Below, in pieces: positions 21,376 through 33,234 of a DNA stretch of 64,000 nucleotides (within the stretch, counting starts at the first letter, position 1; the number at the start of each line of letters is the position of its first letter). Origin of the DNA: Platycnemis pennipes (Eukaryota; Arthropoda; Insecta; Odonata; Platycnemididae); the NCBI GenBank assembly GCA_933228895.1, contig OW121853.1, positions 76,058,645-76,122,644 of the forward strand, given 5' to 3'. The notes under the pieces were generated by a model. It did not search any database, had not been told where the DNA came from, and saw only the letters and a list, made by a program, of their open reading frames with translations. Position numbers and translations under genes: made by a program.

Positions 21376-22023
21376 GGTGGCTCTTCTCCCGTGTATTTTT
21401 AATTATGTTTTAGCGTGAATTAACCTGAGAATATTTTCGGGACTATACTGGATGTAAAATGTTAGCTTGTGATTTAAAAAAATACTCTGTAGGAGAACCA
21501 CGAGAATCAAGAATAGGTAGTACTACAATATCATCGCTGATAAATCCTTCAACAAGCTAGCATCTTTGTTCAAGGTTCCTTACAATTTAGGTATAGTATT
21601 ACCTCAATTACATAACAGTTTAAAAAATTCCATAACAGTTTATGGTGGTTGCCCAAGTAAAAGCGAAGAATAGGTTTTCATCTGTCCTTATTCAGTAAGG
21701 ATTCGGAATTCTCTAACCTCTAACCGTAGTTGTGCCATCAAAAGGTTGAAGACTATATAGATTCAGTTGTTTTCAGATTTAATACTGTGATCATCTATCA
21801 CTGTCAATAGTAAAAAAAATATGTTTGTGTGATAACCGAATTATAAATATTTTTTAAAATTTTCCTTTTTTACCTGTATCACACGTTACGTACCTACACA
21901 AACGCCATTCGTAATAAGGATTTAATAGCAAGGTATCATTTCGCAGACAGTTGAAATTTTTTCCAAGAGTATTTCCATCTCTTGAATTTACAAACTCACG
22001 CAGTAAATTAAAAAAAGCTTAGA
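21376..22023. other. unassigned AT-rich sequence
   Basis: Nothing recognised. Confidence 0.45.
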
Positions 22024-22175
22024 ATACTGGCCTATAACTCTGAGGGCCTTGGTTCGAATTCCGGCACTGGAAGATATTTATCAATAGTGAACCGGACCGT
22101 GATTCGGTGCTTTGTGGAGAGCATTCGAGTTCATTACACCGCCCAACTGATGGGACGTTAATCTGTGGTCCCAGG
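22024..22175 (+). mobile_element. SINE family S1, copy f, 3'-truncated
   Basis: The tRNA-like head with B box CTTGGTTCGAATTCC near 22050 is followed by an abbreviated S1 body up to GATGGGACGTTAATCTGTGG near 22150. A second S1 copy starts about 20 bases later in the same orientation. Confidence 0.75.
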
Positions 22176-22195
22176 CTGGCTGAGTTTATTGTTCA

Positions 22196-22440
22196 AACTC
22201 TTTCATCAGTGGAAGATGGTTTTCATTGGCAAATCGGCTCCTACTTGAGTGTTGTGTGGAGAGTACCCAAAGCCCAGTACTCCGTCCGTCGGATGGGACG
22301 TTAGGTCGTGGTTCCCTCGACGCCTTTCGTTAAGAGTAGGCTAATGCCGACGCTGGGTTTCCCTCCACCCTTCCTCTTTTCCTTCGATTCCTATCCCTGT
22401 ACCTTTCTTCTCGGTCTGAAGCGTAGATTTAAGTTCGGGT
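22196..22440 (+). mobile_element. SINE family S1, copy g
   Basis: TTTTCATTGGCAAATCGGC, CCCAGTACTCCGTCCGTCGG, TGGGACGTTAGG, TTTCGTTAAGAGTAGGCTAA, CGACGCTGGGTTTCCCTCC, then a tail with CTTTCTTCTCGGTCTGAAGC that matches the reverse complement of the tail of copy b. Confidence 0.8.
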
Positions 22441-22533
22441 ACAGACTTGAAAACGAGATGAGGTGTAAATTATACACGCTGTTGGACTTAGTGCTTTTTG
22501 AAATATACTCTCACTAGCAATACCACCTTTAAG

Positions 22534-22996
22534 CAAGGCGTGTAGCCAGACATTTGATTCGGGGAGGGCGGGGGCTAAGTCTAGTGCAGCTTAACTTGAA
22601 ACAAATCAGTGTTGCCCATTCGGTGCCGACATGTTACCAATCTTTTCCTTAAATTTTCAGTGCTTGGTGTTTACTATCTCAGTGCCCATTCGTATCTCTA
22701 CTCACTGGTAGAGTACACTGCTTACCTTGTATTGAAGCAATTACTGTGATCGGCTCCAGAACAGAAGTTCGACGCATACATAATTATAAAATTGAAAAGA
22801 ACAATTATTAACCACATACACACGCATCAAACTAGTGATCATGTTTATAGAAACTTAACTTTTCAATTATATGCAGTTTAATCTGGATTATCATACCCAG
22901 TGAAAATCAGGATAACAAAATTACTGGGAAATAATTTCTAATAATTTTCTGAAGCCTCAGAACCAGCCCCCCTCTCCCCCCCTAGCTATGTGCCCT
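22534..22996 (-). mobile_element. hAT-like nonautonomous element H2, longer copy
   Basis: The left end CAAGGCGTGTAGCCAG is inverted relative to the right end (AGCTATGTGCCCT). Both ends are followed internally by G-rich or C-rich tracts. The first ~130 bases, including AACTTGAAACAAATCAG and CCATTCGGTGCCGACATGTT, match the reverse complement of the element at 58804-59063. This copy is about 460 bases, so the 58.8 kb copy is an internally deleted relative. Flanks CCTTTAAG and CCTTCGGG may be a decayed 8-bp target duplication (5 of 8 identical). Orientation is given relative to the 58.8 kb copy. Confidence 0.65.
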
Positions 22997-23482
22997 CCTT
23001 CGGGTATCGCTTTGTGTTCTATAATATTTGGCTATAGTTACTGGAGTAATACTTTTTCCACCTCCGTTCTTAAAGAGTGTTGTTGTAAGGGTTGAAATAT
23101 CCCACCTGTGCCCCGACCTTGTGTGACTCATCGCATCGCTGATTGCTTCGCCTCTCTTCTCATCCATTTTCGTCTAATCTCTTTCCTCCTACTTCTTCTC
23201 CTCTCTCTCTCTCCCTATCTCTTTTCGGAAGTGGATGTTAAGGACACGGTTCATCACGCGCGAGACCCTTTTTTAGGATGGCGAAGGGTAAGGTAACATT
23301 TACGTGGGAGGCGATAAAGTGGGGTAATCTTAAAAGGAAAAGGACACCAAAAATTATTTCCCCGGAATCAATAATAGAGGTACTGGTGAGATTCTATCGA
23401 AACTTTACTAATTTTCTTCCCCTAATAACCCCCATATAAAAGGTTTCCGCGCAAGTGGGCGTTACTGAGTGTATATTACTAA
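22997..23482. other. unassigned
   Basis: Includes a pyrimidine-rich stretch at about 23150-23225. No gene recognised. Confidence 0.45.
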
Positions 23483-23542
23483 CATTGGGAAAGCCCGTAT
23501 TTTTGGGCTTTCCCAATGGTCTTCTTAATATTCTAAGAAGAC
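23483..23542. repeat. two adjacent perfect hairpins
   Basis: The first stem is CATTGGGAAAGCCC (23483-23496) pairing with 23505-23518 across an 8-base loop. The second stem, GTCTTCTTA (23519-23527), pairs with 23534-23542 across 6 bases. There is no gap between the hairpins. No host element recognised. Confidence 0.85.
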
Positions 23543-23617
23543 GACCGATAACTCAGGTCATTTTTTTATTTATTGGGGCATAAGGATGGGTTGGTTGTTT
23601 GGCATGATTGTCATTTT

Positions 23618-23770
23618 TGAAGATGAAGGACATTAGAAACCCGGTGTCTTGAGTAAGCCTCGTATTGACAATATGCGCCAAAGGGCGCGTGATTTAACGT
23701 CTCCTCCGACGGATGGAATGTTGAACTTGAAGTAGACCCCAGTGTGCGACAGAAAATCTTCACTGATGCC
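23618..23770 (-). mobile_element. SINE family S1, copy h, partial
   Basis: TTAGAAACCCGGTGTCTTG, ATATGCGCCAAAGGG, TTTAACGTCTCCTCCGACGG and TTGAACTTGAAGTAG are the antisense S1 body. The head is replaced by the 80-bp array that starts at about 23771. Confidence 0.7.
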
Positions 23771-24060
23771 GAAAGTTTGCCGACGTTTCGATGCACGTGT
23801 CGCAGATCAATCATCAGGATTCAGTTAATCATCCTCCGGGGACAGGTCCTCGAAGTATGCCGACGTTTCGATGCATGTATTGCTCATCATCCTCAGGACT
23901 GATCTTATCATCCCACCGGGTGTGGTCCACAAAAGTATGCCAACGTTTCGATGCATGTATTGCAAATCATCCTAAGGTCTGAGGATGTTGAGAGAGCTCA
24001 GCCCTGATGATGACGAGCCACACGTGAATCGAGACGTCTGCATACCTTTGAGGACCTCGA
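23771..24060 (-). repeat. 80-bp-period array with hammerhead-like sequence
   Basis: Three direct units, with GCCGACGTTTCGATGCA or GCCAACGTTTCGATGCA starting at 23779, 23859 and 23939, so the period is exactly 80. A fourth, inverted unit is at about 24002-24055. In the sense of the minus strand each unit reads CTGAGGATGATGAGCAATAC, ATGCATCGAAACGTCGGC, then a GAGGACC that can pair with an upstream GTCCT. The combination of a CUGAnGAUGA-like box, a small hairpin and CGAAAC recalls hammerhead ribozymes and Penelope-like element termini. The first box is not canonical, so self-cleavage is not established. Confidence 0.55.
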
Positions 24061-24691
24061 CCGGCGAGAAGCCCGAACAGACATCACCATTGGCCGCGGG
24101 TTTCTGGGAAATTTAAAGGAAACTTGCATGAATTATCGTTTGGGAATGAATATACGCCTTTCACACAGATAAGTCAGAGTTATCATCTTCCATTGTATTT
24201 TATTCGTCAGTAAATAATGCGCAATTTCCGTATCCGTTATCTTTGTTTTATTTATTATATATAATTGTTCCTTTCAATCCATTGATCCAAACAACGTCTA
24301 AGGTAAAATGTAAAGATTTATTTGTTTGATATCTATCTAATCTATCACGGAAATCGAGTCCACCCGTATCTGTGCATTCCTATTGCATTCATTGCGATTA
24401 TCGATTGTGGTGCGTCCCATTTCGATGCATTGTAATCTGGAAGAAAAATCGATTGAATTCGTTTTATCTCTAAATGTGACGATCGTCTTATCTGTCATTC
24501 CGTTTGAGGAAATAAACGATGCTTATCGACCTACGGTAAACAATATTAAACTCTGCATACTTTTGTTTGTCGATTTGATTGGCCGCCTTTCAAGGTTCTT
24601 TTTTTCGAGAGACACATTTTTTTCTCACAGTACCTCAATGGGGTCGTTTAGCATATTTTTTTATTGTGATGTTATTTTGAATGTGGAAGAG
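24061..24691. other. unassigned
   Basis: A 104-codon plus frame at 24383-24697 has no recognisable domain and ends inside repeat X. Otherwise AT-rich. Confidence 0.4.
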
Positions 24692-25200
24692 TTGTAAAAT
24701 AAATAGACCTTTATTTTTCCGTTATTCGATCCGTCAATTAGTTATCGAGTTATAAGCAGCAAAAAACTGATGTTTTTAACCCTTTCTGAAAATTTGGTCG
24801 TGCACAGGGCGTGAACTAGTAGGTACGTCATCCACTTCGTCCAATCAGACCGCGAAGCACCTTCGCCTTATCACAATGGGGGACAAGACTCAGCTGAATC
24901 TGCCAATGGAAGTGGTTGCGACAGGATCTCTTCAGGTAGACCTCCCCTCTCCGCCCGCTCTTCCTCAACACAGTCAAGCACGAGAGGTTAATGGCGAAGT
25001 AGGTAGTCCTTAAAAATCCATTAAAAAAAACGCAGGCCGTTCGGTGGCCGTCACCTTTTGCTTGTTTTAATTTTTGATTTATGAGTGGATGGTTCTGGTT
25101 AGAAGATTAATTTTTTCACTACAATTCATTTCTCGTTTCCATCTAACAATTTCGTGTACAAAATAGTGATTTCTGTTCCGAGTAAACTTCCTCATTGTTT
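24692..25200 (+). repeat. dispersed repeat family X, copy 2
   Basis: Matches 4276-4752 block for block in the same orientation, with small insertions and deletions (for example an extra AACTAGTAGGT near 24810). Ends near TTCCGAGTAAACTTC. No open frame is shared by the two copies. Confidence 0.8.
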
Positions 25201-25639
25201 AATAAAAGTGTTTTGAGTAAAAGTGGTATTCGTACAAAATAAATAAAATGTAAACATGGCGTATAATTAGACCAAAACCAAGAAATGGTACTATTTTTAG
25301 TGCGTCAATTTTCCTTCCTACGAAAATTGAGATTATGAGCAAACAGAACAATCACTGGGTCAAATCCCGGCTGAGTAAATCTTTTTTCTGTTGTGATCTG
25401 CCTTGATTCCATCTTCTTCACCACCTTCTTTGGGTTCGTCCTTTTGTATGTGTGTAAGCTACAAGTCGATTAGAAAAACGAAAGCAATGGAAGCGATATA
25501 TATTGTTTGTGACGTAACGCTAAAAATTCTTCCCTCGCCATCTATGGAAACCTTTCAGTACTACATCTACTTCTTAAACACTAGCTTTACTGTCAGTAGG
25601 ATTTCGCAGGTTTTTCACACCCCCCTTCTTGTGTGGGTA
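25201..25639. other. unassigned
   Basis: A 110-codon plus frame (25403-25735) is hydrophobic but low in complexity and has no known motif. Not supported as a gene. Confidence 0.4.
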
Positions 25640-25955
25640 TTTCCTGCAGTGGGTTTTTGCGTAAAGGATGCAAGCATAATAATCCTCACGTTTTTCCCAC
25701 AGTGTAAATTCTTTCACACACTATTAGTTATGTAATATTGATATATTGTGTATATATATTTCTCTTGTATTCATTTATCATCCTTTAATTCCTATTCGTG
25801 TATTCTTTACTGATTTTTTTAACCTCAGATTGTAATTGTTTTAGGTATTGACCACTATTTTATTTATATATTTATTTTGACGAGGGGTTAGATGGCAGAA
25901 GGGACAGTTTTGTCTCAATCTCGCCCCAATAAAGACCTTTTATTATTATTATTAC
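25640..25955 (+). mobile_element. probable I/jockey-group LINE 3' end with (TTA)n tail
   Basis: GAGGGGTTAGATGGCAGAAGG, then CAATCTCGCCCC, then AATAAAGACC and TTTTATTATTATTATTA at 25925-25953. An AATAAA followed directly by a TTA/TTAT microsatellite is how many I-group LINEs end. No coding sequence recognised upstream, so the left limit is approximate. Confidence 0.5.
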
Positions 25956-26925
25956 ATCCAAAACGTATAAGAGTTCTGCCCTATGCGGTAAGCCCTCCAT
26001 ATTATACTTACTCTATGTTATTATGCAAGTATTCGAAAAATTACGGTGCTCGAATGTTTTTGTTGTTAAGGACGATATTTATGTCTCCCTACCACTGCGC
26101 AGGACATAAATACGCCGCGCGGATAACTGGGGGAGGGTCGCTGTCCTTAACGAGCGCTAGGCTCCGCGGAAAGCGACCGTGAGGTCCGCTGCCGGCCCAT
26201 TAAGAAAAGGCGCATCTCCGTTTATGGACGAAGCCCGGGATAATTCCCCTCTCTAATCAACCTCCCTCCCACCCTTTCAAGTAGTCCTACGCGAACCCTC
26301 CCAAATCTCGAGTGGATGTGAGTGTTAAGGATGAGGAAGAAGGGAGGTTTAGGGGTGTCTCAGGAAAGCCACTTGACCTCGATTAACGAGCGGTCGTTAT
26401 TGACACGGTTGGGACACGATAAGGCGCGCACTCCCTCGGACTTTGACATCTTCTGCTCCTTTCACGACGAGCTATAGTGGTCGTATTTTCGCATTTTCTT
26501 GAGTGATTCCCCTTGCTCACAAACGGCTGAAGTCGTTGTTGCAGCACTTACTGAAAGAGGCTCAAATAGTTGTAATCATTGGGGGGAGGCGACCGACAAC
26601 CAAATTCAATTTTCCGGATATTTTTCCGAATTATAATTTTGTAACTGACTCTTGGGCTCGAACTGTGCACCACATTTATTTTTTATACCTTGCTTTGCGT
26701 ACGTGGCATTAACTTAAATACATTGGACGTATCGAATGGATTTTTTACAAATGTCTATAACCCTTAGGTATTTGGTTGTTTTCCATCGTCTATAATTTTG
26801 CAGGAACTAGGTTGCCCTTAACGAAAGTCGTCAAAGATCCGATTTGGATTGGCTTTCTTGTTGGGATATTTATATTTTTATCGCTTGAAATTTGAGTATA
26901 ATTTGCACCTTTTAGCGTTTCCAAC
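25956..26925. other. unassigned, CpG-rich middle
   Basis: 26100-26240 is CG-rich. Near 26068-26110, TATTTATGTC and GACATAAATA form a short inverted repeat. No exon supported. Confidence 0.4.
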
Positions 26926-27239
26926 GGGTAGGTTTTTGAAACCTTCGGGATTATCTCGAATAGGTAACCAAGGAGTCTCGAGGTACAAACCAGAATGGTT
27001 TGCAAATTTCGTGTGTCTGTATCGCTCGTTACGATATCATCAATTGTTTCCATTTGAGTTTTTTTGTCCTCTCTCGACTATAGAGCCCCCAGGTGAGATA
27101 AAACACAAGTGCAATCAATAAATGAGGTTGTAATCAGCGGTTTTAACACACCAAATTTTTAGAACCATGTGTGTTTATAGCACGTGACTCCTTGGTTACC
27201 TATTCGAGATAATCCCGACGGTTTCAATCACAACCTCCC
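26926..27239. mobile_element. family M, copy C, opposite orientation
   Basis: Terminal inverted repeats as in copy A (GAATAGGTAACCAAGGAGTC at the left, its complement at the right), but the unique centre is inverted: CTCTCGACTATAGAGCCCCC comes before AATGAGGTTGTAATCAGCGG. Length 314, the same as copy A. Confidence 0.85.
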
Positions 27240-27793
27240 AGGGCAACGTATTATTCAGAACTTTTTACATCGACTTTTACTCCGGATGTGAAAAATTTCA
27301 TTGGACGTATGCAGCGCTCTGATTGGCATGGATGTTCATGAGTCGTTACTTATGAATATTGAATTTCGGCGGAGACGTCGTCGTCTCGGGCGCTATCGGA
27401 TGCTCATCAGCATGGGCTATTCTGTTTTCTGGACTCGTTTCGACCATTTGTGTCTTCCTCATAATGAACGGTATTTCCATGCCCCTCCGACCGTCGCGAT
27501 ATTGAGAAACCCGGTCGTCTCGATGCTTCTTCGCTCAAGAAACTCATTTCCTTCGAGAGACAGGCTCCCCCTCGCTTCCTTTCGGAGGAGAAGGAGGAAA
27601 GTTCTCGTCCCGTCCGCGACTTACAAGGCGGGATTTCGTGCCTTTTCTACGGAAACGATCATTGTGATCCTGCGCCGGAAGATTGGAAGACCGAAATGAG
27701 ACGCCTACTTTGTCTTCCACACGTGAGAAACTTTGGCTCTGTTCATTTCCGAGAGAGTTGTCATCCGAGTCGCGAGCATCTATGACTATTTTA
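27240..27793. other. CpG-rich block without recognised gene
   Basis: 27300-27720 is rich in CG, with a 132-codon plus frame (27301-27699) that is arginine-rich and opens without ATG in the genomic sequence. No domain recognised. Confidence 0.35.
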
Positions 27794-28016
27794 AAGTTTT
27801 CATCTATAAAATCATTAAGATTTTCATCTTAAACCATTACGATTTTCGTTATAAAATCGATAAGATTTTCATCTTACAATCATTATGTTTGTCATCTTCA
27901 AAATCTTACAGATTTTCACGTCAAAATCAATAAGTTTTCATCTTAAAGCCATTAAGATTTTAATCTTAAAAACATTAAGATTTTAATCTTAAAATCATTA
28001 AGATTAAGCAAGGTGT
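27794..28016. repeat. AT-rich tandem repeat, 22-24-base unit, about 9.5 copies
   Basis: Unit near AAGATTTTCATCTTAAAATC plus ATT, varying by one or two bases. The unit itself is close to palindromic (AAGATTTTAATCTT). The last three units are the most alike, suggesting recent growth at the right end. Confidence 0.85.
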
Positions 28017-30339
28017 AAATGTATTTCATTCTCATAGGAGTGGATCCTTAAAAGTGGTTCGATTTTCATCCACATAAACCGTACTTGTCGTTTGTTTGCG
28101 TGTTTGCGCACTTTTCAGTGTTTCTGTTTTGATTTTGAGAATGCATTCCATTATTCATCTAACTACTCTAATTTTTACGGTCTATGAAAACAACTTCGTC
28201 ATTGAGAATCGCAAGTGGCAAGCACTTACTATAATTTCTCACAACATTGGCCAATCTTGATTGTCATAGCAGCTGCAAGGCCTCCTCCAGTAGTACATAC
28301 TAACCTCCTGGATCAAAATGAACCATGCAAATCACCCTAAAAATAAATTTCTGTTTGGCAATAACTAATCGTAACATGACATTCATTTGAATGCTCTTTC
28401 CTTTCATGATTTTGAATATTTCCCACGTACTTTCAGATACGTGACGCTCACAATACTTTTTGAATGTATTAGGTGGGTATCACGCTTAAAGCGCAGGAAA
28501 AATAGTTTTTTGAGATAGTATTTTCCTCAAACTTGGCACAGTCAAAATTTTGGATATAAAAATCTTTCCAGGTTGCGACTCTCTTTGTAGTAGAAATATT
28601 CTTTCCAGCTCCAGCTGTGTGTGTTAGGAACCGTGCCGGGCTGTAAAATGCTCAGAAGTGTTCATGGCTTTTCACGGCATTTTTTTCCAAACCTCTTTGA
28701 GACACTTGATAAGGTTTCATTTTACTTCGCCGAGTTTTGCATTGTGCGAAGTGCGCGGGAAATCTTGGTGCCAAGATTTTCTCGGCGTCTATTTCTTGAT
28801 GGCTCTTTCACTTACTATGCTCTGGAAGTCGCTCTATCCTGGACTAAGAATGTAGTCTAGACTTTTTCCATGCTGCAACGGAGACGATATCAAAGTTATC
28901 TTTAAGGGCTTCGATCATTTCTGCATAAGTAGTTACATCCGGGACGTAATCGAACCCGTTTCGTTATCAACAATATAACAACGTAAAAGCGGTTTGAATT
29001 CGAGGATAGGAAGCCATTACTATAGGTGGTCGTTAGGCATCACTTTAGTCTTCCATTGATGCCGCCAGTGAATACAGCAGATATTGTTTATTTTTTTTGG
29101 AACGCCATGTTTAAATTCTGTGATCATTTGTGCATGTATTTTTCCTACTCTGTTTTGAAGTGCAAAATAAAAGTTATTTGCGTGGAAGATTTAGGAAATA
29201 AGTACCTCGAAACAAACTAAATATGAAAATTGTATTACTTTATTTATTTAAATATAACTTGTATTATTATTGGAAGAATACTTGTAATATTGATTCCGCT
29301 CAACTTAGAAGTGCAAAATCATAGTTATTTGCCTAGAAGATTTATGAAAGTAGTATATCGAAACAATGAATAGAATAATTATGCCATCAAACATTGTTGT
29401 AGTACTTTGTTTATTTTGAAGTTGTGTTTCATTGTTAAAGTTGCCACTACCGGTCCATTATTTTGTCCTGTCTCATTTTAGTTGGCTTTAAGTGGACAAG
29501 AGAATTATACTGGTTCTTAATCATTTATGAATTCCGGAATTACTTAAGATGTATATTTTTTGGCTTTAGTGGCTTTTTCTTTTGGCTATGCATGTGGAGC
29601 GTGAAATTTTCCCTCCGTTGATAATTTCTGTTGCTTGTGAACCCACACGTGGGTGAGTCCCTTATCTTTGAGTCCCGTAATGAAAGCCTAGAGCTGAATA
29701 ACTAATAGCGATCGCATCTTTTTGGGTCGAAAATTATAGCTTGCTCTCTGGGAACCCAAGATTCACTCGTGCACTTCTTCTTCAATTTAGAATGACACGA
29801 GGCAATCCCGTGCAGTCGGGGCTGTAAAATGGAGCCGGATCTCGAGCCAAGAGAATTAATATAATTTGAAATTTCATTCCACGAAATAATTATCGCAATA
29901 CACAAGATTAAAACTGAACCGGTCTATCCGGTTACGAGTTGCTGCCCGACAATCAAGCTGAGTCCTCATGTCCGTCGGCAAAATCGTCCGAGCAGGCGAG
30001 ACCAGGAATTTCTTTGAAAATAACCAAAGCGTACTAAAAGCCTACGTAACCTTGAGGTATAAGTGCGTATAAAAGTTGTTTGATTGGTAAATTTTCATTA
30101 TCATCCACTTTTAAAAGAAATTGGCGATTTTTTTTGTTGGAGGTCGTTGAGTATTCATAGCGTTTGTAATAAGGCAGTGATGCCTTGATGATTGTAGGAT
30201 ATGGTTACCAATCAGAAATGGTATGGTACCTATGGTTATCTATCAGAATTGAATTCATACATTGATCTATCGTGGGTGAACCGAAGTATGGTACGCTTGT
30301 ACAGGTGGTATGTTGCATAGCGGTTATAAAAATATTAAT
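28017..30339. other. 2.3 kb without recognised feature
   Basis: AT-rich. Overlapping plus frames of 79 and 65 codons near 28.6-28.9 kb are in different frames and without motif. A run near 29.2-29.4 kb has two similar stretches (AAGTTATTTGCGTGGAAGAT and ATAGTTATTTGCCTAGAAGA about 150 bases apart), a weak local duplication. Confidence 0.4.
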
Positions 30340-30420
30340 CTACATCTACATCTTACCCTGCAATCCACTGCAAGGGTGTTTGGCAGGGGGTAGTAGGTCA
30401 CCAACCGTTAAGTTGAGATT
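30340..30420 (-). mobile_element. CR1-like LINE 3' end
   Basis: ATCTACATCTACATCTTACC, then CTGCAATCCACTGCAAGGG and TGTTTGGCAGGGGGT, then CACCAACC: the standard antisense 3' end, somewhat diverged, without coding sequence. Confidence 0.75.
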
Positions 30421-33234
30421 TAGTTGCAAAAACGTTGTTGGTCAATAATGAAATATGGTGAGTAATGCGTTTGAAATAATGAATCTTTGTTATGTCGAGT
30501 GTTGTACGTGAGTGAAACGATTCCTATTATCGCTTCGTTCGACAGTTCATTTCTCTTAATATGCGACTCCTGTCTGTCCTGCAGATGTAGTTTGTACATA
30601 AATATTCATCAGACGTGTCAGATACAGTCCTCTAGATGGATTTGAACTGGTGTGATTTAAAATTTTTCTGGTAATTTCTTGCAAACAATCTTCTAGCCTG
30701 TAGGATATCCAAACCAAGCTCTTTCAATAGCCGTGTGGCACTTTCTGTGTGTTTGTTTTTCATATGATTTTTTACAAATGCTGTTAAGCTGTTAAGTTTA
30801 GCCCCTGTGTCTTAATAAGTTCCCGAACTAAGTCTGTATTCTGTACATCTCTCCCTACAATTCCAGGTGAGTGCCTGGGGGAATTGTGGGGAATATAATG
30901 GGGAATCACGACATTTCCCCGTAATTGGTACATATTCACGCATGCGTATAGCATACGAATTAGAGACTTCGTGGAGGAAGTGAAGTACGGAAGCGTTGCA
31001 CAAGAGTTAGGCGTTGCCCAGTCGGACCGAACCCGTTGATACCGCATCTTGAGCGCTCCACCAATCCGGGTGGCTCTAACTAATTTCCGCATGACGCGCC
31101 CTGCGGAATAGAGGTATTTTTTTGTGCTGATGCAGAAGGCTTCCCAAAGTACAAGGACCATAGAGGTTCCTCACGAGTTCAGGCGCATATACTGCTGGGC
31201 AGGTATTTTTGGATTCCATGGGTGAAAGTTTTGACGCGCATCGTATATAGAACATATTTTTTATGATGTTGAAAGCGTTTGCCTTGACCTCAATTTTGTT
31301 CTTCCATCATAAAAATTATATCGTTATCAGTGATGATCCGTCGGTCAGGGTAGTTTTTCACGGACCAATTATATTGTTTGCCTGTTTTGAAATTCCTTTT
31401 CCTAATAAGCTCCTTCTTCTTTCAGTTGAGCATATCTCCTACCTATCTTCATTTTATACCGAATACCTCTCTATAGTTAAGACACAGAAAAGATACTTTG
31501 ACCCGATAATGAAATGTGAGGTGATTACTTAATATTTTTAATGGTTGGAATGAGAGAATTGATTTTGTAAATGCTCCATATTTTTATGATAGCACACGAT
31601 CTAGGTTTGGCCGTAGTATGTACTACGTCATCATTAGGACGTCGGATTTTTACGTGCTGATTGCGTCGAAACCCTAGTCGTTATGGTAAAACAATCTTGT
31701 GGGGTTACTAGAATATTGAATGCATTTCCATATGCTTAGAAGATTCAATTCAGTTGCGCTTGAGACAACATATCATTAATATTTCTATTTCTTGATACGA
31801 GATAAATACATAAAATTATTTTCATTCTTTTAGATGAAACCTGCATACTCATCGTATAGTCTTGCTTACATTTATTTTCCCTTTGAGGATTTAATTTTGT
31901 TGTGTATCCTCCTCTGTATAACTTTCCCTCTAGCCCTGGTAGTTTCATAGGTCTCAGCCCTGATTTCATTGTTCTGATGTAAATGGTTCAATGTTAGTTG
32001 ATTCTTGGGCCGAAATCTACGCTTTTTTGTGCCAGCTACAATCAGATACTTGGCCGTGGAATCACATCTGGCTTTTCTCATTAATGTCGCATGACCAGGA
32101 GAAAAAAATCAATCCAATTACTTAACCGGACACCATTTGACAGTTGGCTTTGTGTACGGAACCCATAGTCTCCCAGTCGTCATTCATCTGGAGTAATTAC
32201 AAATAGAAACATATGAGCCAATATTTGCACTACAATCCGTTACTCAAAGGAAAATTTTATCCTAATTTTAGAAAGGTCTGGAAGATTCTCTCGGAGATAA
32301 GAATTTTGACTACCTTTGTAATGAACCCTATTAAGCTTGTTTGAACATCCTGAGATAATGGAACCAAGTCGTTTGTTTGTCTTAGATTGACAAACTGACG
32401 TTTAATGTCAAACTTCAGTTTCACTCTCTTGGATTTGCAATCGTCGTCCAGGATTTTAATTAATAACGCCGGCTGCTCTGTGTTCATCGAGTGTTTGATC
32501 ACGCAGAACAAACAGTGCAAATACACTTGGATAGTGAAATGATTGCTTTCCATCATCTTGATACCGACCAATATTCGAAATCATTACAATGCTCAGATAT
32601 ACGTCTTAACAAATGCTACGATACTTTCCGAATATTTCGTGTCTCTGTAAACTTAAGCTCTGTTAAACTCCGGGACCGAATGTTTCCGGCTGGTGATACT
32701 GTCGGAATTGCTTCACCAAAGGTCGTGAATTTAAGTCACGCGTAGCTTTTGTTTGGGAAATAGTAGTTCACGAGTTGGTCATCTTTCTAGTCATGATCCA
32801 CCGCTTATCCCTTTCACGAATAGATAAGCGTGATATATTTTAGTCCCAAGGCTTATTGTCATTCGGTATTCTTTAGGCTTAACAATTAGCTGTTTTTGTT
32901 TACATCAACATTGCAATTTCAATTGTTTTCATGTGATAAAATGGCTGCAACCAATGTTGCCAAATGTTCAACAATGAGGGCTGTTGTTTTCGAAGCTAAC
33001 TCTTCCCAGTGGAAGCTTATTAGCGTACAAGCTACGGTTTTGCAAGTAATTGCTTAAAGACTCGGTTTAAATCCCGATCTTGTAATAACCCTTAAGTGAA
33101 CCTCCGACCCATACTCTTATCTTCCTGCAACCCCTTTCGTTCTCTAGTCTTTACGACATGGATGAGTTCTTTTGTGAATACGAGGCGTAGGACGTCGCTC
33201 TCTTGGCTAAATGAGGCCGTCGTATTACGTTACG
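30421..33234. other. 2.8 kb without recognised feature
   Basis: Longest frames are 125 codons (30784-31161 minus), 104 codons (32257-32571 minus) and 89 codons (31263-31532 plus). None shows a domain, and an intact host exon is not evident. This and 28-30.3 kb form the largest repeat-poor tract of the window. Confidence 0.4.

Noticed and set aside
23771..24060. CRISPR array
   Set aside because: Only three direct units with an 80-base period and no separate repeat and spacer pattern. One unit is inverted, and the context is eukaryotic.
30784..31161. 125-codon minus-strand frame as a host exon
   Set aside because: No domain and no convincing splice signals. A shorter frame competes in the same interval.
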